Part shown: positions 22,788-32,936 of the stretch, one piece after another
How the letters are laid out: every line of letters starts with the position of its first letter
How positions within the stretch are numbered: position 1 is the stretch's first letter
DNA from: Siphonodentalium dalli
Lineage: Eukaryota; Mollusca; Scaphopoda; Gadilida; Siphonodentaliidae
Direction of reading: 5' to 3'
NCBI GenBank assembly: GCA_032622095.1
Contig: CP136069.1
Coordinates: 37,298,194-37,362,193, forward strand
Length of the DNA stretch: 64,000 nt
Made by a program: the position numbers and the translations under genes
Notes under the pieces: model-generated
The model's database searches: none
Told to the model about the DNA's origin: nothing
The model's input: only the letters and a program-made list of their open reading frames with translations

Positions 22788-23024
22788 TTAACCCTTCCAT
22801 GACTGGAATTCATGAAATTTTGTGACAACCCTGTGCCAGTACATTCTGTTATATATATATATAAGAGAATGTATTGACCTAACACTATTTACCTTGACCT
22901 TGATAGCCAGTGCATTCTCTTATAACTGCAAGGCTCCCTATGGGAGACTCGAATACATAAGAGAAAGCACTGGCACAGGATATTTCATGGTGCACCAGCG
23001 CAGCTCCCATCATTAGAGGGTTAA
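22788..23024. mobile_element. TTAA-1 element, complete, double hairpin
   Basis: TTAA at both ends; left CCCTTCCATGACTGGAAT, right AGCTCCCATCATTAGAGGG. The first hairpin is shortened to TATATATATATA at its tip. Confidence 0.85.
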
Positions 23025-23138
23025 TAAAAGGAGAACGACTATAAAAGTCCTTCTTTTTCAGGCTGGGTGCTATGTTATTACTTTGTTAAAGATTATGGAG
23101 CCATGTCATTTAAAGCTGAGGCTGACCAACCAAGAGAG

Positions 23139-23745
23139 ATAACTCTAGATAGATAGATAATGATTTATTGGCAAAAAACATCCACACGAGGACAGTTTGC
23201 TAATACAATGGATAATAGTATACAAAACATGTGATAATAAAATATACAAGAAGAAAATTACATAATATGCTAAGATGTACAAGGAGTCTCAGGATCATGT
23301 ATCATATTTATGGTTTCCTAACTGTTATTTGCTCAGCACGAGTATCGAAGAAGCGACGGATCAGTTTACATATTATTCCTGTTAGAGTGGGAGTCATTTG
23401 TCAATATAGTAGTAAATTGATCGTTAGCGTTAATGCGATGAAAATTCGGATTATGGTTAACCATTGATTCGAGAAGCTCTCTTCGTAGTTGTGAATATGC
23501 AGTGCATTCCATAAGGAAATGTATTTCATCTTCTACGACATCATCGCAGCAAAACACACACTTTCTATTTTCTAATTTTCTTGGGGGCTGTAAATGACGC
23601 CCCTTTTCTATAGCAAGTACATGGTTACTGATTCTGAATCTGGTGAAAGCTATTCTGTCTTCCAATGATTTCGCGTTCAGAAGATAGGGCTCAAGCCTAT
23701 ATTCTTTCTTGTAAAGCCGATATGTTCTGAGTTTGTTGAGTTTTG
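23139..23745 (-). pseudogene. LINE fragment: C-terminal zinc-finger region of a non-LTR reverse transcriptase
   Basis: On the minus strand an open frame reads KLNKLRTYRLYKKEYRLEPY, then DRIAFTRFRISNHVLAIEKG, then CVFCCDDVVEDEIHFLMECT. This is the region after the reverse-transcriptase core in many non-LTR elements: the basic R-ISxH-L-IE-GR block followed by C-x2-C and EDExHFLxxC. The frame ends at 23366; the remaining sequence is a 3' UTR with AATAAA and a TATC microsatellite tail near 23140-23160. The catalytic domain is absent, so this is a 5'-truncated dead copy. Confidence 0.85.
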
Positions 23746-23835
23746 GCTATTATATTAGAGCCCTTGTCAATCAAACATCTCTGAATGAAACAATATCTTG
23801 AATCAAATTGGTTTGATTTTGGGCACCAAATTGTT

Positions 23836-24056
23836 TCTATACTAAATACTCATTGATGAGTAGTTCCCTGAGGAAAAGTTCAGATAATAAGTTCAACAAA
23901 TGACCATTGGATATGAATTCTTCAGCACTTGTATTATCTTTTCATCTGATTGTTGTCTGCAAATTTATCCTGAACACCCCTCCAATTGAATAATAGATCA
24001 TTCCAATGTATACCGTTATAACTGAGTGGGAGAAACCATTTAGTTTAGAAAGAGTA
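23836..24056. mobile_element. TTAA-5 element, TTAA lost at the ends
   Basis: TTCTATACTAAATACTCATT at the left and CCATTTAGTTTAGAAAGAG at the right, with GTTCAGATAATAAGTTCAAC inside. Confidence 0.75.
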
Positions 24057-24109
24057 AATTAAATCAAATCTCAAAATTTACGCGGTTTTTTAAATTATAA
24101 ATTACTAGC

Positions 24110-24600
24110 AGGTTAGCCCGCCCACTGGCGGCGTTGGTCAGAAACATGACATTTTTTTGGCTTTTCAACGAGTTAATTGTGCCTTTTTAATCAAGAGAAA
24201 TTATGGTACCCGTCCCTAAAAGATTTAAGGTACATCGGGCGGAAAGAACTGACCCGATGAAAAATTGTTGAGCCCGACGTTTCAAGTCGATAGCTCCACC
24301 CGTTTCCGAGATCTGGTCTGCGCATGCGCGAAGCTGGCGTCGCACGGGCTCGGCGACCCGATAAAATTCGTATCCGGGGCAAGATGCATTCACATACCAA
24401 ATTTCAAGTCGATAGCTCCACCCGTTTCCGAGATCTCGTCTGCGCATGCGCTGCACGGGCGTCGCACAGGCTCGCCAATACGACAACAACGACCACCTGG
24501 TCAAACTACACTCACGTACCAAGTTTCATCCCGATCGGTCGAGGTGTTGGTATCTGATGCAAAAGACGAAATTGTGATTGTTGGTTTGTAACCGGGATTT
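24110..24600. repeat. GC-richer repeat with 122-bp period
   Basis: CAAGTCGATAGCTCCACCCG recurs at 24283 and 24405, followed each time by TTTCCGAGATCT and GCGCATGCGC. A related stretch (CCCGATCGGTCGAG) occurs again at 24981, before a CAGACAGACAG run. It probably belongs to a retroposed element; its coding part is absent. Confidence 0.7.
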
Positions 24601-24635
24601 CTGAGAAGCATTATGCCTATATCCACACTAACTAC

Positions 24636-24659
24636 CCCCCCCCCCCCCCCCCCCCCCCC
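24636..24659. repeat. Poly-C tract
   Basis: Uninterrupted run of about 24 C. Confidence 0.95.
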
Positions 24660-24879
24660 GTAAGCCCTGACCTAAGTGTCATACATACTATAACAATGAT
24701 GTTGTAAGAGTACTATGGCATCCAATAAATCTCCCCGCATAGGAAACCACTCAAAAATATTGTTCCCGTATATCTTCTGCAGATGCTAATAACAATTGAA
24801 TGGTAAACAGACGCTCTTTATAGCGATGCGTCAAAAACAAACGCTCATTAAATTATCACTTGATTAACCACTACAGTGC

Positions 24880-25075
24880 CGTTTTTTGTGACTGAGATTG
24901 GAGAACGGGTGCTCTGAGCTTCTCCAAAACGCGACCACGCGGGTGTCCGTGGGATTTTACACTTATATACAAAATTTTCGTCCCGATCGGTCGAGAATCG
25001 TAGATTTGTATAAATGACAAACAAACAGACAGACAGACAGAGGTCTTCAAAATATATATGAGATAGATAAAGGAG
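24880..25075. repeat. Related repeat unit ending in CAGACAGACAG
   Basis: GCGACCACGCGGGTGTCCGT, then CCCGATCGGTCGAG, then a CAGA microsatellite. Same type as 24110-24600. Confidence 0.6.
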
Positions 25076-25095
25076 GCGACTAATTAAAGGTTGTA

Positions 25096-25192
25096 CAGTA
25101 ATTCCCAAAGTAATTGACCTTGACCACTTAACCACAGCAGAATTATGGGTAATTTTTCAGGATTTAGTTGGAAATTACTTTGGGCATTACTG
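25096..25192. mobile_element. TA-MITE copy, short diverged form
   Basis: Ends CAGTAATTCCCAAAGTAATT and AATTACTTTGGGCATTACTG, TA flanks; only the left middle arm is kept. Confidence 0.85.
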
Positions 25193-25486
25193 TAGGGTGG
25201 GCAGAGAGTGAAGATCCAGACTCTCCAGTGATCCCTGGAGGGTCATCCTCCCCTACTTTTCTCAGCAAAGTAAATTAAGCAAGGATGATCCTCCACTGAC
25301 CTCCAGGGAGGTACTCAATCACTTGAATATCCTATAAATGTCTAGAGCTTTCCATAACAGTTTATCTTCAACAGGACCAGGATGGCATGGGCAGATGTGG
25401 ATTTTGCCTGTCCTTTATACTCTATGTTGGCTGAGCTTTGGGATTTGATTGGTCAATGTGTAGATGTCAGGGGGTTATGACTTATT
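25193..25486. other. Small palindrome, otherwise nothing
   Basis: CCAGTGATCCCTGGAGGGTCATCC and its inverse (GGATGATCCTCCACTGACCT) form an imperfect palindrome at about 25217-25311. No gene. Confidence 0.5.
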
Positions 25487-25690
25487 GACAAAGTTCACTT
25501 GAGAAATGTTCAGATAATAATTTCAACAAACGGCCTTATGGTATTATATTAATGTCTGAACATTCCCTCCAAATGATTGAAAAAGAATTATATGTCTTTT
25601 ATCAAAACACCCGTCCAAGTGAATAATAGATCATTCCAAATTGCACTTTTATAACTTAATGGGATAATCCATTCAGTAAAACAACAATGT
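25487..25690. mobile_element. TTAA-5 element, diverged
   Basis: GAAATGTTCAGATAATAATT, then AATAATAGATCATTCCAA and ATGGGATAATCCATTCAG; left tip lost. Confidence 0.65.
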
Positions 25691-25720
25691 CCTAATTAGG
25701 GAGATAGCGATCAAAATGGG

Positions 25721-25960
25721 TTAACCCGTTCTATACTAAATACTCATTGACGAGTAGTTATCCCATAGGAAATAATAGTTCAAATAATAAGTTCAACAAA
25801 TAACCATCTTATTATCTAAACATTTCCCTCAATAAATAGGGCTCCATCTGCACTTTTATTTATCTGTCATCTGCTTTCCTCCATCCCTCCAAATGAATAA
25901 GACCATTCTAATGTACACCATTTAACTGACTGAGAGAATACATTTAGTATAGAAAGGAAA
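25721..25960. mobile_element. TTAA-5 element
   Basis: Left TTAA then CCCGTTCTATACTAAATACT; right CATTTAGTATAGAAAGGAA with TTAA mutated. Confidence 0.75.
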
Positions 25961-26455
25961 ACCAAATAGAAAACTGAGTCCAGATATGAGGTTGCATTGA
26001 AATCAATTGGGAGCGGACTTCACTATCGCTTTATATATACGAGCCATCAGTTACCACGGGTCAGATCTAGCATAATTCAACGTTTTTGCGATAATTATAA
26101 AGATTTTTTCAGGGTCCTTTTTTGTTTAATTCAAGGGCATTCAAAGTAACTTTTTCCCAGGATTTGAATTCTGCATCAGAAGTGATGAATATCACTGAAA
26201 ATGACAGCTTTCTATGGACGAATGGTTATTTATCAGATGTTATTTCAGGTTTTCAACAAGCTTCGCATTTTGGTGGGACCTACAGACCCAAGGCCACTAA
26301 ACATTCCTGCATGTGGCCCTTATGGGGGTCCTTTTATAAGCCCTATGTGTGGCAATTGTGAGTCTTTTTATAAGCCTTATGAATCTCGACAGAGAGTTGA
26401 ATAGTGAATATGACAAGAGTAAACAATGGGCAAACCTCTCAAACATTTATTATAT
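25961..26455. other. No recognised feature
   Basis: Plus-strand frames up to 79 codons, with no splice or protein support. There is a short local duplication of TTTTATAAGCC. Confidence 0.5.
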
Positions 26456-26723
26456 TTAACCCTTTCATGACTGGAGCTTCCTGAATTTTTGCGAAGACCC
26501 TGAGCCAATGCATTCTCTTATATATGCGAGTCACTCCTCAGGGCGCCTCGCATATATAAGAGAATGTATGGGACTAACAATATTTACCATGATCTTGTAA
26601 GCAAGTGCATACTCGTATATATGTGAGGCTCCATATGGGAGACTCGCATATATATTAGACTGCACTGGCACAGGGGGTTTTAATGCTGCTGCGCCACCGC
26701 AGCTCGCATCATGAAAGGGTTCA
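26456..26723. mobile_element. TTAA-1 element, near-complete, double hairpin
   Basis: Left TTAA and CCCTTTCATGACTGGAGCTT; right GCATCATGAAAGGG then TCAA. The first hairpin tip reads CACTCCTCAGGGCGC, so its arms no longer pair fully. Confidence 0.85.
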
Positions 26724-27067
26724 ACCAGAAAACCATAACTTCAAAGTTCCTGGTGCAACGTACTACTAACATTGGCTGATATCGGTTCAACTTCGCTGAT
26801 AATCCCGCAAACAAAAATTATTTGATTCTCATTTGATCCCTGAGTGCCATGATTCACATACAATAGCACTATTTTGAGTTCTCAAACCAGTTTATTAAAT
26901 ATTTCAATTAAACCAAGGTCCATCTGGTATCGGAATACCTGACCATTTTCTTATATTTTTGTTCTTGTAAATATTTTGGACGGACAGCTACATGCTGCCA
27001 GCACAATAAATAAAGTATCCTACTCGAAGGAACCGATTAATGACAACCATATACCACTGAATTCTGT
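26724..27067. other. No recognised feature
   Basis: AT-rich intron sequence. Confidence 0.5.
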
Positions 27068-27290
27068 TAAAGGTACTCAATCGGATCAGACGCTCCTAAA
27101 TTACTATTTCTTTGGCTTCGTGGGTAAAAAATAATTGATTGTAGTCGAGGAACGCACCCATCAAAGTTCAGAGTGATCAGATATCGATTTTTGAAGTTTG
27201 TTATTTCTCGAGATCTGCAGTAATAAATAGCCCGGGAAACACATGGTCAAATGGGCGGTCTTGCGGATGAAGATGGATAACTCTAAAATC
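27068..27290. repeat. PAL-G left half
   Basis: GGTACTCAATCGGATCAGAC to GATGGATAACTCTAAAATCA, cut at the centre and joined directly to a PAL-A fragment. Confidence 0.85.
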
Positions 27291-27291
27291 A

Positions 27292-27461
27292 AGGTTTCTA
27301 TAGATAATAAAGAAACTTTCCAGAGAAGATAAGGCCTAAGCAGATTGAGGTCCACAGAGGGTGAATTTAGTGATGCTATCCCGCATAGCAGGCTAGCATC
27401 ACTGAATTCACCCTCTGTGGACCTCATTCTGCAAATGACAGGCACCTTATTCTCAGGTTGG
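27292..27461. repeat. PAL-A right half
   Basis: One GGTCCACAGAGGGTGAATTT block and its inverse, with GGCACCTTATTCTCAGGTTGG at the right. Confidence 0.85.
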
Positions 27462-27884
27462 ATTCCCAATGGAAAATAGTCATGTGTTTCCCCAATTTCT
27501 GACCCTAAATTTCCCAATTCACAAAATATACTTGCAGGACTGAGGACCACATGCGACTGAAGCACAACCCTGTCTCCAATGACCACCAGCATTTCGAACG
27601 AACGAATATTTATTATAGTGACATGTGTGTATAGTGTATACAAAACTTCACATACAGGTGATAACAATGTCGAGTAACAAAATAACAACACACCCGGCCA
27701 ATAAGGCCTATAAGTCACTTTAAACAAAATAATAAAGAAAATTGTTGTGCACATTCATGGGATAGAAAAGGTTTTGCTAAGAAGATCTTGTCTTTTTTGA
27801 TATGCACTATGGAGAAATTTAGCTACTTGAAGAGGATACCGATTCATTAGCCGAGTAAGCAAGTAAAGGTCTGTAGCTGTGGTA
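27462..27884. other. Unassigned open frame on the minus strand
   Basis: A minus-strand frame runs through 27161-27754, but its lower part is the PAL-A and PAL-G repeats. The upper part (IGDRVVLQSHVVLSPASIFC and a hydrophobic N-terminus) is not recognisable. I do not call a gene. Confidence 0.3.
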
Positions 27885-28115
27885 TAAATGGGCCGACAAA
27901 ATCAAGATCGAACTTGACCTGTACTTTATGGTTTCGAACAAAGGTTTCAACATTAACTGTCTTGGAATAACTGAAGTTATCGTCTTAAAATAAACAAAAC
28001 CCCAAATTTCAAAAATGATTATTAACACTGGTAAAAATGGACGGATGTAACTTGACCTGTATTTTATTGCTGTATACCTGCATACTAAATTTCATTCCAT
28101 TCAGTTGTTACTAAC
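27885..28115. repeat. Two-unit repeat, CGAACTTGACCTGTA type
   Basis: AACTTGACCTGTAYTTTATG recurs at about 27909 and 28048 with GGACGG and ACTAAATTTCATTCC nearby. A related repeat is at 60300-60600. Confidence 0.6.
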
Positions 28116-28146
28116 GTGTTGACTCAACAAGTGTCTGCCGTCACCG

Positions 28147-28194
28147 TGGTGTACTTGCCATTCGGCTGTGGCAACCGAATGGCAACTACACCAC
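28147..28194. repeat. Short palindrome near the neck exon
   Basis: GTGGTGTACTTGCCATTCGG pairs with CCGAATGGCAACTACACCAC. Confidence 0.7.
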
Positions 28195-28319
28195 AGCCAA
28201 ATGACAAGTAGATAGTGGCCGAACTGTGGCCAAACGGCATGTACACCGGGGCAAGATTGTTGGTAGGTACACGAATGTCAAGAATCTGTGGATAAATTGA
28301 GATATCTAATAACACCAAC

Positions 28320-28534
28320 CTTGGCACTGAGTAATTGTTTTCGGAGTGCTTCGACTTCCTCCCGCAGCTCTCGTATAATCCGAGCATTTGGATCTTCATT
28401 GATGACAGCGTGGTTCACGATTCGCTTCGCTCTGTCAGCGTATCTCAACGTGGACAGCGTCTCCTCGTAGTTATCAGCTGCGGGACTGATTGTCGCGACC
28501 ATCACTGTTTTGCTGTTCTCCCACCGAGGTTGTC
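28320..28534 (-). CDS. KIF13: KIF13 exon: end of motor, neck linker and neck coil, with +2 excess
   Basis: The exon begins after ccacag with GACAACCTCGGTGGG (DNLGG), then has two extra bases AG before AACAGCAAAACA (NSKT). From there it reads [20 protein letters not shown], then [20 protein letters not shown] and a charged neck helix ending QLLSAK. The motifs are the last motor helix, the kinesin-3 neck linker and the neck coiled coil. Length is 215 bp, where 213 would fit 71 codons. Taken alone in the DNLGG frame the excess gives a stop within about 11 codons; combined with the +1 shift of the previous exon it restores frame at NSKT. Alternatively the AG could serve as the acceptor, with a DNLGG relic left in the intron. 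The donor AAG/GTTGGT is phase 0. Confidence 0.92.
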
Positions 28535-29489
28535 CTGTGGAAAGTAAAAAAACACAAACTTATTACATGCGTATCTATGTTGTCATTTCAAGTATTTGTT
28601 TTTTCTTTGTTTTAATTAAAGTGTGCTATTGCCACATGGTGGTTTGCATTCCAAATACACCTAAAATATTCACTTTTAAATTTATCCTGGTATGGAAATA
28701 GGTTAAATAAATATGTGAACTACCTTTCGACAAACATTGTATGTCCCAGAAAGATGAATTGAAGTCATGAAAAATACAACTTTGAACATGATGTTAGAAT
28801 GACAAACAAAACAGCCATATGCGCGACATGGAACAGAAAAGAGAGTTCCGTGTTGGTCTATTCCTGATATGGTAGAAATAAAGAGCGTTTGTTTCACTTC
28901 TGTGCGAAAAAAATGAAAACAGCTGGCTGTGACCATGGCAAGTATTTGAGCATATGAAGACAGTATATCAATATATCCTTTATTTGTCAACCAATATTAT
29001 AACTCCTTCCATATTACATAGATAGATTTTGGAAGCTTGAATAAGCCATGTCCGTTTAATAAGTTTGTTCTTAATTTGTTGTTTTAAGAATACTACTGAA
29101 CATTAAAGACATATTATGTACTTATATCATTGAATAAAATCAATCAGTTAGTATCCAAACACTTTTCCCATTGGAAGAAAGTAGCAATGAACTAAGATTG
29201 TCGGAAGTTCCAACCACATCGACTATAACATTTCAGAGAACACAGCATTTGAACTACGTACAAATGTAAATATTTATTGCTTTATTCGGCATATATATTA
29301 TAACAATCATTGCGCCAATGATATTTACTGCGTATAATTTGTTTACAACAATAAAGCTGTTTTCTGACTATTTCGATATCAAATATATGAAAAAAACTTA
29401 TTTTGGCATGAGTATGTCTTATACTGTTCGGAACACCTCATTGGAGTGTTTCACATAACTTTAAGATGATCTGTAAAGCCATTTTATGT
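28535..29489. other. KIF13 intron, no recognised feature
   Basis: About 950 bp searched for a separate exon carrying the missing motor segment; none seen (the segment is at 31742-31857). Confidence 0.5.
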
Positions 29490-29735
29490 TTACCTTTCTG
29501 TACTAAATTCTCATTGACAAGTAGTTCCCTCAGGAAATGTTCAGATAATAAGTTCAACAAACGACCATTTCCCACCAATTGATAAGAATCCTTCTACTCT
29601 TCTATTATATTTTCATCTGATTGTCATCTGCTAATTTATGATTATACTGAACACCCCTCTAAATGAATAATATGCTGTTCCAATGTATACCTTTATAACT
29701 GAATGACAGCATCCATCTTGTATAGAAAAGGGTTA
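29490..29735. mobile_element. TTAA-5 element
   Basis: CTTTCTGTACTAAATTCTCA at the left, TCTTGTATAGAAAAGGG then TTAA at the right, interior GTTCAGATAATAAGTTCAAC. Confidence 0.8.
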
Positions 29736-30002
29736 AATAAATTGATGAGCATTTTCTCTCAGGACATGTTCAGATAATAAGTTCAACAAATATGTCATTT
29801 GTTGAACTTACTATGTGAACATTTCCCATTAATAGATAGGAATTCTTCTGCTCTTCCATTATAGTCTTGTCTACATGGGACCATGATGTAAATAAATTGA
29901 CCCAGGTCCGCTTTTCATGTTATCCCCTATGACATCTGGTCTCATGTCAGTATCAATCCACAGGTACTAAATGAATACCGGGATGGCTCCTAATCAAGCT
30001 GA

Positions 30003-30347
30003 TTAACCCTTTACCCAACAAACCGGCCAAAATCGGCCAAATAAAGCTTCAACAGCCTAAAATATCTTCGGTCAGTCTCAATAGAACCATACAAATATGG
30101 ATATCATTGGAACCGGCTCATTGACCACATTGTGATGGTTACAGTTATGCCATGTGCCAATGCATTCTCTTATATATGCGAGTCGACCATAGGTCGCCTC
30201 GCATATACAAAGGAATGCATTGGCCTAAAAAAAAATTTAATGTGTTTAGCCAATGCATTCTCTTATATATGCGAGGCGACCTATGGTCGACTCGCATATA
30301 TAAGAGAATGCATTGGCACAGGGCCCTTCTGTTGGGTAAAGGGTTAA
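30003..30347 (+). mobile_element. TTAA-3 element, shortened spacer
   Basis: TTAA flanks, CCCTTTACCCAACAAACC left and GTTGGGTAAAGGG right, two hairpins with GACCATAGGTC and GACCTATGGTC tips. The spacer between the hairpins is only about 30 bp. Confidence 0.92.
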
Positions 30348-30427
30348 TTTATATAATATATATTTATGTCTGTCATCTGCTTTTATTATCTGAACATCCT
30401 GCAAATGAACAATAGACAGTTCCAGTG

Positions 30428-31628
30428 CAGGCCTCAGCTCACAAGGCGACTCAGGCGAGATTTTCGCCTTACTGTCGCTGACTTCGCCCTATCGTCGCTC
30501 TAAGGCGAAATCGAAGTCGCCTTCAATTTTAAGTATTTTTTATTTTTATTTTTTTCTGAATTTTTTGTTCTAGTTTTTTCCCCCAGACATGTCCGTATAT
30601 AGATGAATTGTGGCGGCCATCCCAAAATGAAACGGACGATGCAGAGACAAAGTCCCAAGTGTTTAAAATAAAATATGACCTATTATTTTGTGTTGTTATT
30701 CAGTCGCCGTTGTTCCCTTTGCGGCAATGAATGTTAATCACGAATGTTTTGACACGCTGAAAACACGATGAGATGTTAGCAACTTAGCATCTGTGTTGTT
30801 ATTGACCATCGTGAGTGTCACAAATAATGTTTTAATTAACTTAAAAGACCGCTGTCCCGCATTTCAGATATAAAACAAATACGACATTATTAGAGTATGT
30901 ACCAGGCGCTTCGGAAGTTCGTTTCGGTAACGCGTTGCACTTTTTGAAGAGACCGCGTCACACTTTTTGACGGAAGAGACCGCTTCCGTAAATAAATAAA
31001 TGTCAAGTTTATTGCTTTAATCGGATTATACCAGTGATGTTGGCATTAATTAAGGGAGGCCATTAATTAATAAAAGCTTTAGCAATAAAACTAAAAGCTT
31101 TTGCAACTCCTTTGTTAGTTAATCCTTATTGTTTATTTTAGCGGACACCCACTGTGACCCACATTACAGCCGTGACCAAATTAAACTTTCAAAGTTACAA
31201 CTTACAATTTACATGCATCATGATTCAGACTGTACAATCTGACAATAGTCAATACTACAAACGTATCTTCCAGGCTGCAGTCTAGGAAATAATACTTCTT
31301 CCATTTAGTTAAAAAATTAACTACTACTGTAACTTGATAATTGTCTTGCTTAAATGATAGCTACACAAAACATTTCCAAAAAATTTAAATGTAAAATAAC
31401 AATTAATTAGGCTAATTTCAGATAAAGTCAAATTTTTTTAGTTTTATTTCTTATTTTATGTATTTAAATTTTTTATTGATGTTATAAAATAAAGCGATAG
31501 TTGAAAATTGTCAATTTTCGGTAGTCTCCACTTCTCCCTGAAGTCTCCCTAAATTTCCTGAAGTCTCCCTAAATTTCCTGGAGGGAGACTTCAAGTCTCC
31601 CTGTTCTGAACCCCTAGGCTGAGGCCTG
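30428..31628. mobile_element. hAT-like non-autonomous element with 8-bp TSD
   Basis: Terminal inverted repeats CAGGCCTCAGC / GCTGAGGCCTG bound a 1201-bp segment, flanked on both sides by TTCCAGTG (30420-30427 and 31629-31636). An 8-bp duplication and CA..TG ends are hallmarks of the hAT superfamily. Just inside lie repeated motifs that could bind transposase: GGCGA/TCGCC repeats on the left and repeated AGTCTCCCTGAAGTCTCCCT on the right. No transposase frame is present, so it would need help in trans. Confidence 0.85.
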
Positions 31629-31741
31629 TTCCAGTGTATATTTTTATAACTGAATGGGAGAATCCATTTAGTACAGAAAGGAGACTGGTATTAAACCAAT
31701 TTGACAAGCACAATAAATGGCACAATATCCATGTTATATAC

Positions 31742-31857
31742 CTTTAAAAGCCATGTTAAAACAGAGTCCCGATACGGGACAAATTTCCCCTTCTGGTTCC
31801 TCCCAGCAGCCTGGTCGGCTAGGGCTGATATAACCAACCCCCAGTGTAGTGAGAGAT
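31742..31857 (-). CDS. KIF13: KIF13 exon: relay helix to loop 12, with +1 frameshift
   Basis: The acceptor tttatttcag precedes ATCTCTCACTACACTGG, giving K-SLTTLG, the conserved relay-helix start. After that the expected kinesin sequence (LVISALAD, then FVPYRDSVLTWLLK) is present only one base out of frame, because a run reads five G where four would keep frame. The exon is 116 bp; 115 would give phase 0 into the next exon. Read literally, the shifted frame stays open to the donor (AAAG before GTATATAA). The next exon holds a 2-bp excess that restores frame. FVPYRDS is part of the microtubule-binding face in kinesins, so a real shift should damage the motor. A homopolymer assembly error is the simplest alternative. 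Confidence 0.88.
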
Positions 31858-31906
31858 CTGAAATAAAGTAGAGTTATAGCTCTTAGATTAATTCAAGCAG
31901 CTCACA

Positions 31907-31983
31907 ATTCAGCTAATAGTGTGTCTGCCATTTGCAGAATTAGGTCCCCCAGAGTGTGAATTTTTAGTGACGCTATCCCGCAG
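31907..31983. repeat. PAL-A end fragment
   Basis: TAATAGTGTGTCTGCCATTT, then GGTCCCCCAGAGTGTGAATT; ends at GCTATCCCGC. It begins about 50 bp upstream of the acceptor of the 31742-31857 exon. Confidence 0.7.
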
Positions 31984-32044
31984 CAAACACAAATTTGCTC
32001 TCTTTTCCGAGGATGATAATGACCTTATTATCTTAAATCATAGT

Positions 32045-32396
32045 TTAACCCTTCCACGACTGAAGCTTCCTGAAATTTTGCCAAAACACTATGCCAATGC
32101 ATTAGCTTAACCCTCTCATGATGGGAACTGTGCTGGTGCAGCATTAAATATCCTGTGCCAATGCATTCTCTTATATAAGCAAGTCTCCCATAGGGAGACT
32201 CACATATATAAGAGAATACATTGGCCTAACAATATTTAACTTGACCTTGTAAGCCAGTGCATTCTCTTATATTATGTGAGGCTCCCTATAAAGACTCACA
32301 TATATACTCCCTATGGGAGACTCACATATATTAGAGAATGCACTGGCACAGGATCTTTAATGGTGCACCAGCGCAGCTACAGTCATGAAAGGGTTT
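32045..32396. mobile_element. Two TTAA-1 elements, one inserted in the other
   Basis: An outer left end (TTAACCCTTCCACGACTGAA to CCAATGCATTAG) is interrupted by a second copy starting TTAACCCTCTCATGATGGG at 32107. The latter has two hairpins (the second with a duplicated tip) and ends ACAGTCATGAAAGGGTTTA. Confidence 0.8.
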
Positions 32397-32525
32397 ATTT
32401 ATATTGTATAATATTTTTTTTTATGACCTAGGGTGTCTATAAGGTGTATATTACTAATTTCCACCCATTTTCAAGGATTACATACACTGCCTTTTCTGAC
32501 CTATTTTCGAGGATTAATATCTTAC

Positions 32526-32638
32526 TTATTAATGTTGCTGCCTTCTTTGAGTCGATCACCGACAGCACCTGTCTTCTGAGCTCTCTCACTTCCCGCTAAA
32601 TCAACCAAACTCAGCTTACTAGCTTTCTCTCCTGAGAC
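32526..32638 (-). CDS. KIF13: KIF13 exon: switch II of kinesin motor
   Basis: This 113-bp exon encodes [20 protein letters not shown] and continues [17 protein letters not shown] plus two bases of the next codon. VDLAGSE is the switch II / Walker B-like motif that every active kinesin carries, and [10 protein letters not shown] opens the relay helix. The acceptor is ttttgtag before GTCTCA, in phase 0. The donor is AATAA before GTAAG, in phase 2, matching the A that opens the next exon (AA+A gives Lys). No unusual residue is seen. Identity as kinesin is certain; KIF13 assignment rests on the neighbouring exons. Confidence 0.95.
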
Positions 32639-32844
32639 CTACAAAATAACGAAACATTTTATCATTCCAATAAACAATGGCTTTGAAATTTCAAAACTGA
32701 AATCAGATGGTTATTAATTTCACTAGGAATTCACACTCCTGTATGCATAGAAACCATAGACTCCCAGTATGACAAATCCCAAACTGGAAGTGAGAGTTCA
32801 ACAGGTTTAAATAGGGAAACAAGGAGGTTGTTCAGTCATACAGG

Positions 32845-32846
<2 letters not shown>

Positions 32847-32896
<50 letters not shown>

Positions 32897-32934
32897 AGGA
32901 GGGCTGCAGCCTCCCCCCCCCCCCCCCCCCCCCC
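32847..32934. repeat. Long poly-G tract followed by poly-C tract
   Basis: About 49 consecutive G, then TAGGAGGGCTGCAGCCTCC and about 24 C. The GGAGGGCTGCAGCCTCC core is itself palindromic, so the whole can fold as one hairpin or as quadruplex. Frames across it are artefacts. Confidence 0.95.
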
Positions 32935-32936
32935 AC

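Larger units (their letters stand above)
29740..31682. mobile_element. TTAA-5 element split by later insertions
   Basis: Pieces 29740-29866, 30348-30427 and 31629-31682 together give one TTAA-5 copy (TTGATGAGCA.. to ..CCATTTAGTACAGAAAGG). It is interrupted first by about 140 bp of other sequence plus a TTAA-3 element, then by a hAT-like element. Confidence 0.75.

Noticed and set aside
27161-27754. 197-codon minus-strand frame as a gene
   Set aside because: About half is PAL-A and PAL-G repeat sequence; the remainder is not recognisable.
30132-30415. Frequent frames reading MCQCILLYMR or CANAFSYICE
   Set aside because: These are translations of the AATGCATTCTCTTATATATG hairpin stems and recur wherever the cassette does.
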